In this document: positions 1 to 11,200 of the stretch, piece by piece
How positions within the stretch are numbered: position 1 is the stretch's first letter
Layout of the letters: every line of letters begins with the position of its first letter
Origin: Sediminicola sp035798135
Lineage (GTDB): Bacteria > Bacteroidota > Bacteroidia > Flavobacteriales > Flavobacteriaceae
DNA length: 64,000 nucleotides
Assembly (NCBI GenBank): GCA_035798135.1
Contig: JAPFBR010000006.1
Coordinates: forward strand, 1-64,000
Reading direction: 5' to 3'
Translations under genes and position numbers: made by a program
The notes under the pieces: model-generated
What the model was told of the DNA's origin: nothing
Databases searched by the model: none
Seen by the model: only the letters and a program-made list of their open reading frames with translations

Positions 1-3000
1 ATACTCCCCGTTGGGGACCGGGATGTCATATCCCATTACACCAGATGAACTGTAGCGTATGGTGCGGTATGGCTGGGACAGTCCTGTCTGGGACCGGTCC
101 AAAGGGGTCCCGACATCAAAGTACTGGTCCACCTCAAAAACGTTCCCGCCATAGGTAGTCTGAGGGCCACCGGCATTGATTCTTAGGGCAAAGCCGCCGG
201 TAGGTTCCGGAAGAACCGTTACCCCTACCTCGTCAAAGGCCGTATCGTTCTCGTCATCGGTGACCGTCAACCTAAATACATAATCCCCTTCCACCAGATT
301 GCTGGCCGTAAGATCGGCCATGGCAGTCCCGCTCAGGGCAGCCGTGTTCGGACCGCTTGTCTGGGTCCATAAAAAGGTCACAGTACCCCCATCAGGGTCG
401 CTGCCGGTTCCGTTCAATGTAATGCTGTTAGTGGGGAGCACTATGCTCTTGTCCGTTCCAGCGTTGGCCAAAGGATCTTGGTTGCCGGGGGACAGTGTTG
501 TATTTTCATATATACGCGGCACTTTGTGGGTGATCCATCCGTTGGAGATTACATCCAAGTCCCCATCATTGTCTATGTCGGTTACCATGGCACCATCATG
601 GTGCTCCAAATTCAGGGCCCCGTCATTAAGAATATGGGTTATCCAATTCCCAGTATTGCAAAGGTCGTTCTCAAAAGCGATCAAGCGTCTACTGCCCAGC
701 CACTCCCCTACTACAATGTCCTTGTCGCCATCAAAATCAAAATCGATCGCGAACACGCTAAGGCTACCTGTCACCGTGGTGCTCAAAATATGTCTTGTCC
801 ATGGCTGGGTGGGATCCGCGGGAGCCTCAAACCAGGAGAACTCGGAGCGATTCGGATTACTACCAAGGCCCAATTGGCCCACTGCCCCGTCCAATCTGCC
901 ATCCCCGTTAAAGTCAGCCAATTGTATCCTGTCCGGGGTGGTGACATAAGTGACCCCGGTAGAAAAGGTCGTCCAGGACCCGTTGCCCTCATTCCTTAAC
1001 CAATTGATTCCCTGGAAAAGATCCAGATCGCCATCCCCGTCTATATCCCCAACTTTGATATCCTCCCCAGAGGAATCGTTGCTTATATCCACTAAGGTCC
1101 AAGTGCCCGTGGTGGGATCCGCAGGGGGCGTAAGCAATTGCACCGGAGACCCGGTAGATTCGGCCCCGTTCCAATTGATCGCCATCTGGTATGGACTTCC
1201 CAAACCAAAATCGCCACCGGCGATACCGGCCAAAAAAGGTTCACTGTAAGTGGTGTTCCCAGCGGGAATATTGGTATATACCGTAAAATTGCCCGAACCA
1301 TCGTTCTTGGCCCATAAAAGTTGGAAACTCTTGTATTCATTGCCCGAACCGGAACCAAGGGCTGTCCCCAATAGGTCCATATGCCCGTCACCGTCAAAAT
1401 CGTGTACGTGAACCACATTTCCAAAGCCTCCCCCGATCGTGCTTTTTACCCAGTTGCCAGAGGCGGAGCCTGGGTTCTTGTACCACCAGCCCCCTGTGAC
1501 TATATCCTTAAGGCCATCGCCGTCCAGATCGAAATCAGGTATTGTATAAACTGCCGTGTAAGGATTGCTTTCCAATTGGTGGACGGCCCAAGAGTCTGGG
1601 AAAGGAGTGGTATTGCACACGCCTTGATCCACGACGTTGACCGAAATTTCATGGAATATCCCTGTTGGGACACTGCCTACATCATATAGTTCCAACCGGA
1701 TACTATGACTTCCTAAACTTAGACCATCAATAGTAATTGGACCGTAATTATAATGGGGGGCCACCAATTGCCCATCTATTGAATATTGCACATGGGTGCC
1801 TCCTTCTTGTATAGTCCAATTTTCTACGGTAAAATTAACCTGAAAAGGTTGATTCACATTTGTTCCATTGGATGGGGAAGTAATGGTAATATCCGGCACA
1901 GGATCAACTGTGTTTGATGGTATAATCTCAATTCCAGAAATTTTTGGATTTTCAATAACGCTTGAAAATTGTATGCTGGCAAATCCATCCGTTATGGAAA
2001 TATTTTCAAATTCCTTTTGCAGAGCGGTTGCAGGTGACACTTCAGAAAGGATATCAAAATTAGTAAGGACAGGTGTGCCTTCAATACTTACATTGAATAC
2101 CCGTGACCCTGGACCTCCTGCTCTTCCTACACCAAAATAGAGTTCTGCAAAATGCAGCCTAAAATCATAATCTCCCGATACTGGCACAGGAATCTCATAA
2201 GAAAAATTTCCATAACGCTCTGTTTGGTACATTGCATCGTCATTGGTCCCGGCAATTGGGATCGTCGCACTGTATAAACTACCTCCTGAAAAATATTGAT
2301 CCGCGCCAAAATTTTCAGAATTAAAGACCACTTGAGGTCCTCCAGTATTGATTCTTATGGAGCTAATTGTAGAAAAGGGATAACTATCTGTAACAATAGG
2401 TTGTCCCGAAATATTTTCAACATTGCTTATTTGCAGATTATATTGAATTCCCGAACTCAAAGGTGATGTTGCCAGCAGTACCGTTCGGTTGTCAGGTTGC
2501 AAGACCACGGAAGATATTGTAATTCCATTGTCTATAGTGTAGTTACCGGTAGTTTCGGCGGAGTTCTGGTCCACGTATTCCGAAAATTCTACCCTTACCT
2601 CTGTCGAGGAAGTGGACTCCACTTCATTGACCTCAGGTGGCGAATTGTCCACCGACACTCCGTTGCCAATAAATTCTATGTAGTTCAGATCAAATATATC
2701 CAATTGCCCAGGACTGTTCTTGAACACGAAGTAAAGATCGTTCTTGCCCCCTGGGTCCGTGAAATTGGACTCCACATTTACCCAAGTATTGCTACTTCCG
2801 GTTACCGGTACGTTGGTAGTGGCCAACAATGGACCTGTTGCACTTCCTGTCCTAAGCTCGATGGTCCCTCCTGTTGCGGCCGCAGCTATCCTGTACCTCA
2901 CCGAGGTAATGTTCAGCAGATTGCGATCGAAAAAGGATATATACCCGTCGTGGTCCACACGGATAGCCTCGCTGCCCCCCTCGAGGGGGTCCGTATTCGC

Positions 3001-5004
3001 TATCTTCGAAACACCACTTTGTGTATCGTAAAATTCCGCCTCCCTGCGCTTGGGGTACAGCCGGATCTGGTCAAAGGAAATCAATCCCCCCTGGTCAGTG
3101 TAGTTGGTCCCAAGGACATAGAAGATGTCCATCTCCCCTTCAGTATCGTGGGCCCCGGGATCCAAGGTAATTGTTTTAGGGCACCCGTCCAGGGTGGCAC
3201 CATCGTGGAAATGTCCCAAATGTCCCAGAGAGGGCACCGCGTTCACATCGGCACAGTCGATCCCACCCCCAGAGATGCTGCCGTCCTCGGCATCGTCGAC
3301 CTCCAGATCGAAATCAATTTCGTCCCCCCAGCCTATAAAACCTCCGTCAATAGGGGAGTTGAATGTGAAGGCCGCGGCCGTGTTGCCCGCATAGATCGTA
3401 ATGTTCTGGACACCGATGCCCCCGTTCCCGTCGTCCACCCTCAACTGTGCGTTGAACGTCCCGGCAGTGGTGTAAGTGAAACTAGGGTTCTCCAAAGTGG
3501 AGTCGGTACTAGGAACGGTGGTATCAAAATCCCATTCGTACGTCAAGGGAGAATCTCCATTGGGATCCGAAGTGCCCACACTTGAAAAGGCAACGGTCAA
3601 AGGCAGTGCCCCATTGGTCGGGGATGCGTTCAATACTACATTCGGCGGTGAATTCGTTGAGATCCCCGTATAGTCCACACGCACCAGTTTACCCGAGCCG
3701 TCGCCATTTGCACAGCAACCCACGCCGTATTCCAGGATATAGAGATGTGAATCTGGGCCGATCTTCATATCGATAAAGCCGTTCGGGGCCTGTGGAAATA
3801 CCGCAGGTGCCAATTGGTCGTTGCTAAGGATGCTCCCAGTAGCGTCCATCTTTACCACCCATACCTTGCTGGTGTTGAAATCATAGTAGAAAAACCCCCC
3901 GTCCAACTCTACCGGGAGCCGTTGCTCGTCGGGCAGTCCGGGAGTGTAGTAGTAGCGAGGGCCAGCAAAATAACTTCGGTGGAAAAAATCAAGCCATGAG
4001 GGTTGTGCAGGTGGGAGCGCCGTCGCACCGGTGTTCCATTTAGAGATGTTCTCCGGTGTCGCTGGGCTATTGTAATAAAGTGAAGGGGGGGGGCTGCGGT
4101 AGGGCACCTGGTAGGCCTCGTTCTCCCCAGAAAAATAGGGCCAACCGTAATTCCCCGCGGCCTTGGTCAGGTTGATCTCGTCCTTGCCCTCCGGCCCCAT
4201 ATCGCTGGCCGTATTCGCGTCCGGGCCCACCTCGCCCCAGAAAAGCCAGTCCGTGTTCTCCTTGTCCACGAAAATCCGGTAGGGGTTCCGGGCACCCATA
4301 ACGTAAATTTCGGGTAAACCGCCGGTTCCCCCTGGAAAAAGGTTGCCAGAAGGTACAGAATAGCTGCCGTTGGCCAGAGGGTGGATGCGCAGGATCTTGC
4401 CCCGATAGTCGTTCGTATTGGACGAACTTTTTTCAGCACTGTTGTTGGAATTGTTCTCATCGAGCGCACCATAATTGCCATGGTTCGTATTGTCACCAAT
4501 CGAAATGTATAGGTTGCCCTGGGAATCGAAGTCCATATCACCCCCGGCATGGAAGGAATTCGTGCGCTGTACGGACCATTCCAAAAGCACGGCCTCGGAA
4601 GAAAGATCCAGTACGTCCCCGTTCATTGTAAACTGGGAAATGCGGTTCACCGAAGGGGAGACCGCCGAATAGTACAGATAGATGACATTGTTCGTTGAAA
4701 AGTCAGGATCGAAAGCAAGGGCCAGAAGACCATCCTCAAATTGTTGGAACACAGGTACCGTCCCCGCAGATACCGTAGTCTGCGTGGCAGGCTTATAGAT
4801 CAACAACTCCCCAAAACGGTCGGCAATAAAGATCCGGCCATCTGGAGCGAACTTGAAGGTGGTCGAGTTTGTAAGATCTGTAACCAGGTCCACCTTCTGG
4901 AAAGCAGTCGGTAACTGGGCATGAAGACCATTTTGAAAAATTCCAAAAAAGAAAATGATTGGAAGAAAGAATAATGCCGATCTATAAATGTAATTTGTCC
5001 CCAT
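1..5004 (-). CDS. Giant multidomain surface protein, C-terminus beyond left edge (GSDH propeller/PKD/malectin/FG-GAP)
   Basis: Partial gene: 1668 codons are visible from ATG at 5004 and the frame is still open at base 1. I checked the frame at six points and it stays in register. Seen: a signal peptide ending around LHAQ; a glucose/sorbosone-dehydrogenase-like beta-propeller with the GARNPYRI motif; a PKD domain; a carbohydrate-binding-like segment; an Ig-like stretch; a malectin domain; an FG-GAP/VCBS propeller with calcium-type DFDGDGH loops; another PKD; and the start of a second malectin cut by the edge. It is colinear with the paralogue at 5238-13199. Likely an extracellular sugar-binding or sugar-oxidising protein; a T9SS C-terminus is expected but lies outside the window. 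The part coding for its N-terminal half is more GC-rich than its paralogue, and a G9 run sits at 4085-4093. Confidence 0.88.
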   Translation of the reverse strand, partial: MGTNYIYRSALFFLPIIFFFGIFQNGLHAQLPTAFQKVDLVTDLTNSTTFKFAPDGRIFIADRFGELLIYKPATQTTVSAGTVPVFQQFEDGLLALAFDPDFSTNNVIYLYYSAVSPSVNRISQFTMNGDVLDLSSEAVLLEWSVQRTNSFHAGGDMDFDSQGNLYISIGDNTNHGNYGALDENNSNNSAEKSSSNTNDYRGKILRIHPLANGSYSVPSGNLFPGGTGGLPEIYVMGARNPYRIFVDKENTDWLFWGEVGPDANTASDMGPEGKDEINLTKAAGNYGWPYFSGENEAYQVPYRSPPPSLYYNSPATPENISKWNTGATALPPAQPSWLDFFHRSYFAGPRYYYTPGLPDEQRLPVELDGGFFYYDFNTSKVWVVKMDATGSILSNDQLAPAVFPQAPNGFIDMKIGPDSHLYILEYGVGCCANGDGSGKLVRVDYTGISTNSPPNVVLNASPTNGALPLTVAFSSVGTSDPNGDSPLTYEWDFDTTVPSTDSTLENPSFTYTTAGTFNAQLRVDDGNGGIGVQNITIYAGNTAAAFTFNSPIDGGFIGWGDEIDFDLEVDDAEDGSISGGGIDCADVNAVPSLGHLGHFHDGATLDGCPKTITLDPGAHDTEGEMDIFYVLGTNYTDQGGLISFDQIRLYPKRREAEFYDTQSGVSKIANTDPLEGGSEAIRVDHDGYISFFDRNLLNITSVRYRIAAAATGGTIELRTGSATGPLLATTNVPVTGSSNTWVNVESNFTDPGGKNDLYFVFKNSPGQLDIFDLNYIEFIGNGVSVDNSPPEVNEVESTSSTEVRVEFSEYVDQNSAETTGNYTIDNGITISSVVLQPDNRTVLLATSPLSSGIQYNLQISNVENISGQPIVTDSYPFSTISSIRINTGGPQVVFNSENFGADQYFSGGSLYSATIPIAGTNDDAMYQTERYGNFSYEIPVPVSGDYDFRLHFAELYFGVGRAGGPGSRVFNVSIEGTPVLTNFDILSEVSPATALQKEFENISITDGFASIQFSSVIENPKISGIEIIPSNTVDPVPDITITSPSNGTNVNQPFQVNFTVENWTIQEGGTHVQYSIDGQLVAPHYNYGPITIDGLSLGSHSIRLELYDVGSVPTGIFHEISVNVVDQGVCNTTPFPDSWAVHQLESNPYTAVYTIPDFDLDGDGLKDIVTGGWWYKNPGSASGNWVKSTIGGGFGNVVHVHDFDGDGHMDLLGTALGSGSGNEYKSFQLLWAKNDGSGNFTVYTNIPAGNTTYSEPFLAGIAGGDFGLGSPYQMAINWNGAESTGSPVQLLTPPADPTTGTWTLVDISNDSSGEDIKVGDIDGDGDLDLFQGINWLRNEGNGSWTTFSTGVTYVTTPDRIQLADFNGDGRLDGAVGQLGLGSNPNRSEFSWFEAPADPTQPWTRHILSTTVTGSLSVFAIDFDFDGDKDIVVGEWLGSRRLIAFENDLCNTGNWITHILNDGALNLEHHDGAMVTDIDNDGDLDVISNGWITHKVPRIYENTTLSPGNQDPLANAGTDKSIVLPTNSITLNGTGSDPDGGTVTFLWTQTSGPNTAALSGTAMADLTASNLVEGDYVFRLTVTDDENDTAFDEVGVTVLPEPTGGFALRINAGGPQTTYGGNVFEVDQYFDVGTPLDRSQTGLSQPYRTIRYSSSGVMGYDIPVPNGEY
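4085..4093. repeat. G9 homopolymer inside coding sequence
   Basis: Nine consecutive G on the plus strand (C9 in the coding strand, read as prolines in the dehydrogenase-like propeller). The paralogue lacks this run at the matching place. Such tracts can slip during replication; whether this one does is inference. Confidence 0.95.
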
Positions 5005-5171
5005 TTGATTAGTCTAATTTTAGATTTTTATAACAAAAAGTGGGGGAGTAATTTTGAATACATTTAAAAATATATAGAATAAAGTGACAATAAAAAATTT
5101 GCTTGCCTTATAAGATGAAAAGTGACAGTTTATCGATGAAATACAACGTTAAACTTATTATATATTTCTTT

Positions 5172-5216
5172 AAAAATAATAAAAACAAAAAGAGCAAACC
5201 AATTAAGGTTTGCCCT
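5172..5216 (-). terminator. Rho-independent terminator of the 5238-13199 gene
   Basis: Ten-base arms at 5191-5200 and 5207-5216 pair with one mismatch around a six-base AATTAA-type loop. On the minus strand the hairpin is followed by a T-rich tract. It lies just past the stop codon at 5238. The remaining bases up to 5004 hold only the AT-rich leader of the next gene. Confidence 0.75.
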
Positions 5217-5237
5217 AGAAAAAAGTTTATAAATCAT

Positions 5238-8200
5238 TTAATTATTCACCATAATTTTTATACCTAGTGAATCCCCTTTTTCAGTTAATAAGGTTACATA
5301 ATAAATACCACTTCTTAATCCGTAGGTAGGTATTCTGTAGTTTCCTGCATCATAAATAGTTTGGGCGAGATGACCGCTAATATAACGTCCACTGGCATCA
5401 TGTAAATAAACAATGGTTATAAAATCGTCAATTGGTTCAGTGACCATAACGATATTTATAACACCATCTACTATTGGATTGGGTGCTACTATAAATTCAA
5501 AATTTCCAATTTCTATAGGTATATTATTAACCACAATAGTCAACATGTCAGTATCTATAAATTCTCCATCCGACACAGTAAGTACCACGTCAAATTGACC
5601 TGCAACTTCATAGGTGTGCACAGGATTGGTTTCATTTGAAGTTGAACCATCCCCAAAATCCCAGGTATAGGAGACTATACCTATATCATCCGTAGAAGCA
5701 GATCCATCAAATGTAACTTCCATTGGCGCATTACCTTCCAGAGGAGTTGCCGTAGCAACTGCATTTGGTGCAGCATTAGTTTCAGATACAGTTATTGTTA
5801 TGGTTGCCGTACCTGTTAAACCATCGTCATCGGTAACGGTCAATGTAACCGTGTACACCCCAGCAGCCGTGAATTCAAAACTCGTATCAACATCCGTGGA
5901 ATTACTGCCCGCTACATCCCCGAATTCCCATAAATAACTTGCTATCCCTACATCGTCCGTGGAACCGCTGCCCGTGAAGGCAACCGTCAATGGTGCATCC
6001 CCACTGGACACATCAGAGGTGGCTACAGCCACTGGTGCCCCATTAGGCGTGTTCACTGTGATCTCCAAGGTTGTTGAGTTGGTCAGGCCATCGTCATCTG
6101 TAACGGTCAATGTAACTGTGTACATCCCAGCAGCTGTAAATTCGAAACTTGGGTCCGCATCCGTGGAAGTACTGCCCGCAACATCCCCGAATTCCCATAA
6201 ATAACTGGCTATTCCTACATCGTCCGTGGAACCACTGCCCATGAAGGCAACCGTCAATGGTGCATCCCCACTGGACACATCAGAGGTTGCTACAGCCACT
6301 GGTGCCCCATTAGGCGTGTTCACCGTGATTTCCAAGGTTGTAGAATTGGTCAGGCCTGCATCATCTGTAACGGTCAAAGTAACTGTATACACTCCTACTT
6401 CCGTAAATTCGAAACTTGGATCGGCTTCCGTGGAAGTGCTTCCCGCAATATTTCCAAATTCCCATAAATAACTAGCTATACTAACATCATCCGTAGAACC
6501 GCTACCTGTAAAAGCAACTGTCAAGGGTGCATCCCCACTGGACACATCCGAGGTGGCTATAGCAACTGGTGCTTCATTAGGTGTATTCACCGTAATTTCT
6601 AAAGTTGTAGAATTGGTCAGTCCTTCGTCATCGGTAACGGTTAATGTAACTGTATACACTCCAACTTCCGTAAATTCGAAACTTGGGTCGGCTTCTGTGG
6701 AAGTGCTTCCTGCAACATCCCCAAATTCCCATAAATAACTTGCTATACCAAAATCGTCCGTAGAACCGCTTCCCGTAAAGGCTACCGTCAAAGGTGCATC
6801 CCCGCTCAGCGGGTTTGCTGAGGCAATGGCTACAGGAGCTTCATTAGTAGGATCTGGTAAAACTGTAATAGAGACTTCGTCCACACTTGAATCATTTTCA
6901 TCGTCTGTAACCGTCAAACGGAATACATAGGTGCCTGAAATTAAATCATTTGCAGTAAGATCTGGGGTATCTGCACCTATCAATGTTGCAGCCCCTGGTC
7001 CACTAACTTGGGTCCATAGGAAGGTAACCGTTCCCCCATCAGGATCATTCCCTAATCCGTTTTGGGTTATTGTATTTACTGGTAAAGTTATGCTCTGATC
7101 TAGCCCCGCGTCAGCATTAGGTGAACGCGACTCAACCACCTCAATTCCTGAAATTTTTGGAAATTGGGTTACTGGAATTAACGTTATTGTAAGACTTCCA
7201 TCTGCTACCTCTATATTTGAAAACGCTTCTACAACTGCTGTAGCGCTGCCACCGGCAGCTACGACAATATCATAATTATCAATGCGTTGGGTGCCATTTT
7301 CAATATCTATATGAAATACTCTAGAACCTACTCCCCCCCCAGAACCAGGTCCCGGAACCCCAAAATAAATCTCCGCAAAATGCAAGTTTATATTGTGGGT
7401 ACCATTAATAACAGGAATTTCATAAGTTAAACCAGCACCAGAAGAACTAAAACGTTCTGTCTGATACAACGCATCATTTTCAGTATTAGCTATTGCAATA
7501 CTATTTGAACTTACGGAGCCCCCTACAAAATATTGATCAGCACTCCATAACTCTCCATTAAAGTCCAAATCTGGACCACCGGAATTTATCCGTAAAGGAA
7601 TTGGCTCACTTAAGACCGTCAATGTCATTTCATCGCTAGCAGTATCATTATCGTCATCTGTAACAGTTAAACGGAATATATAAGTTCCTTCTATTACATC
7701 AGCAACGGAAAGGTCATCTGTATTTGCATTGCTCAAGGTAGCTGTATTAGGACCGCTAACCTGTGTCCATAAATAATTGCTTATAACTCCGCCATCAGGG
7801 TCAAAGGCAGATCCATCCAAGACTAAATTATTATTTGGTAAGGTAATAGTCCTATCTCCTCCCGCATCTACAATAGGCTGTAAAGAGCCTCCTCCAGAAA
7901 CAAATACCTCCATTCCTGAAATTTTTGGAAAATCAACGACGGATGTTAGGGTAATGGTTAAATTTCCATCATCTACAGTTATACCTGTAAAGTTTTCAAT
8001 TACAGCGGTAGCACTTCCCCCTGCACGAACTACAATATCATAATTGGTAAGCAGTCCTTGACCATTTTCAATATTCACATTAAATACCCTTGATCCTTCG
8101 CCCCCATTGGACCCAGGTCCTAGTACACCAAAATATATTTCGGCAAAGTGAAGGTTAAGATCGAAGGTACCTGATGCAACAGGAATATTATAAACTAAAG

Positions 8201-11200
8201 TACCCGAAGTAGAGTATCGTTCCGTTTGGTATAATTGATCATTGGCCGTATTTGCAATCTGTATTGAAGTCGTTGTAGTGGTTCCTCCACTAAAATATTG
8301 ATCCTGCGCCCACTCTATGGTACCTTGGGTATACTGAGGACCACCTGAATTGATTCGGATTGGATCAAATTCTGACAGTATAGTTACCCCTACCTCGTCA
8401 AAGGCCGTATCGTTCTCATCATCGGTGACCGTCAGCCTAAACACATAAGCCCCTTCCACCAGATTGTTGGCGGTAAGATCTGCCGTGGTACTGCCGCTCA
8501 GGGCAGCTGTATTTGGACCACTTGTCTGGGTCCATAAAAAAGATACCGGACCTCCATCCGGGTCGCTGCCGGTTCCGTTCAATGTAATGCTGTTTAAGGG
8601 AAGGATAATGGATTGGTCCTCGCCAGCGTTGGCCAAAGGAATATCATTGCCCTGGGTCAGGGTAGTGTTCTCATATATGCGCGGCACCTTGTGATTGATC
8701 CATCCGTTGGAAATCACGTCTAGGTCCCCGTCATTGTCTATATCGGTTACCATGGCCCCGTCATGGTGCTCTAGGTTCAAGGCCCCGTCATCAAGAATAT
8801 GGGTTATCCAGTTCCCGGTATTGCAAAGGTCGTTCTCAAAGGAGATCAGGCGTCTGCTGCCCAACCATTCCCCTACTACAATGTCCTTGTCGCCATCAAA
8901 ATCTATATCGATCGCGGACACGCTAAGGCTACCGGACACTGTGGTGCTCAAAATATGCCTTACCCATGGCTGGGTGGGGTCTGCGGGGGCCTCGAACCAA
9001 GCTAGTTCGAAACGGTCTGGACTGCTGCTCCCAACTCCCAATTGGCCAACTACCGCGTCCAATCTTCCATCCCCGTTAAAGTCCGCAATTTGGACTCTAT
9101 CGGGCGTTGTAACATACGTGACTCCGGTGGAAAAGGTCGTCCAGGAACCATTGCCCTCGTTCCTTAACCAATTGATTCCCTGGAAAAGATCCAGATCGCC
9201 ATCCCCATCTATATCGCCAGCCTTGATATCCTCCCCAGAAGAATCGTTGCTGATGTCTACCAAAGCCCAAGTGCCCGTGGTGGGATCCGCAGTGGGCGTA
9301 AGCAATTGTACGGGAGATCCGGTTGATTCGGCCCCGTTCCAATTGATCGCCATCTGGTATGGACTTCCCAAACCAAAATTGCCACCGGCGATACCTGCCA
9401 AAAAGGGTTCGTTATAAGTGGTGTTCCCTGCGGGAATATTGGTATATACCGTAAAATTCCCTGAACCGTCGTTCTTGGCCCACAAAAGTTGAAAACTCTT
9501 GTATTCATTGCCCGTTCCGGAACCAATAGCCGTCCCCAGTAGGTCCATATGGCCATCACCGTCAAAATCGTAGACGTGCACCACATTTCCAAAGGTTCCA
9601 CCTATAGTACTTTTTATCCAGTTACCTGAGGCGGAACCGGGATTCTTGTACCACCAGCCACCTGTGACGATATCCTTGAGGCCATCCCCGTCCAGATCAT
9701 GGTCCGGTAAGGTATAAACCGCTGTATACGGATTGCTTTCCAACTGGTGGACCGCCCAAGAATCAGGAAAAGGGGTGGAATTACACACGCCCTGATCCGT
9801 AATGTTGACCGTTATCTCATGGAATATCCCTGTTGCGACATTACCTACATCATATAGTTCCAACCGAATACTATGACTTCCCAAACTTAGGCCATCAATG
9901 GTAATTGGACCGTAATTATAATGGGGGGAAAACATTTGTCCATCTATTGAATATTGTAAATGGGTGCCTCCTTCTTGTATCGTCCAATTTTCTACTGTAA
10001 AATTGACCTCAAAAGTTTGATCTACACTCCAACCGTTTTGTGGGGATAGTATTGTAATATCTGGGTTGGCGCTTAAGCTAAAGGTGTCCGGAGATAAGAT
10101 CTCTATTGCCGATAGCTTAGGACTGTTCACAGATGCTGTAAATTGAATATTTACAACACCATCAGTAATGGAAATATTGTCAAATTCTTTCTGCAGGGCG
10201 GTTGCAGGTGACACTTCAGAAAGGATGTCGAAATTGGTTAGGACCGGAGTGCCTTCAATACTTACATTGAACACTCGTGATCCAGGACCTCCGCTCTGAC
10301 CTCCCACTCCAAAATAGAGTTCGGCGAAATGCAAACGAATGTCATATTCTCCGGATAGGGGCACAGGAATATTATAGGAAAAGTTTCCAAAACGTTCTGT
10401 TTGGTACAATTCATCGTCTGTAGTTTCGGCAATTGGGATTGTTGCACTGAACAAGCTACCGCCGGTAAAATATTGGTCTGCACTAAAGCTTTGGGACCCA
10501 AAAGTTCCTTGTGGGCCACCTACATTAATCCTTACGGCACTAGGTGTAGTAAAAGGATAACTATCTGTAACAATAGGCTGCCCTGAAATATTCTCAACAT
10601 TGCCAACCTGTATATTATAGGTTACACCAGAACTCAATGGGGAAACGTTTAGAATAACAGAAAGATTGTCCGATTGTAAAACCGCAGAGGAAATGACAAT
10701 GCCATTATCTATGGTATAGTTTGAAACTTGCTCAGCTGTAGCTTGTGTAACATATTCCGAGAATTGGACTTTAACTTGTGATGTACCTAAAGATTGTACA
10801 CTACTGACAAGCGGTGGAGAATTATCCACCGATACACCGGCACCTATGAACTCCACGTAGTTTAGGTTAAAAATATTTTGTGTCCCAGATGAATTTTTAA
10901 AAACGAAAAATAAATCGTTTTTACTTCCAGGATCCGCAAATGTAGTTTCTACCGCAACCCAAGATTCCAAACCACCTGTTGAAGGTACATTTGTGGTCGC
11001 CAATAAAGTGCCTGCGGGACTCCCCACCCTGAATTCAATGGAACCACCTGATAATGCAGAGGCAACCTTGTATTTTACGGATGTTATGTTCAAGAGGTTT
11101 CTCCCTGAGAAGGATATAAAACCATTGTTATCTACCTGTATAGCCTCGAAGCCCCCTTCCAAGGAATCGGTATTTGGAATAATAGTCGTTCCATTCTGCG

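Noticed and set aside
299..949. Plus-strand frame of 216 codons inside the first giant gene
   Set aside because: It is the antisense of the FG-GAP/PKD coding region; the minus frame matches the paralogue residue for residue.
2497..3585. Plus-strand frame of 362 codons
   Set aside because: Opposite strand of the GC-rich part of the left giant gene, which stays in frame throughout; the plus frame has no recognisable domain.
5778..6845. CRISPR array or intergenic satellite
   Set aside because: The 267-bp period is in frame and codes for PKD domains; there are no short direct repeats with unique spacers.
8695..9417. Plus-strand frame of 240 codons, similar to one near 500-1250
   Set aside because: The similarity simply mirrors the two paralogous minus-strand genes.
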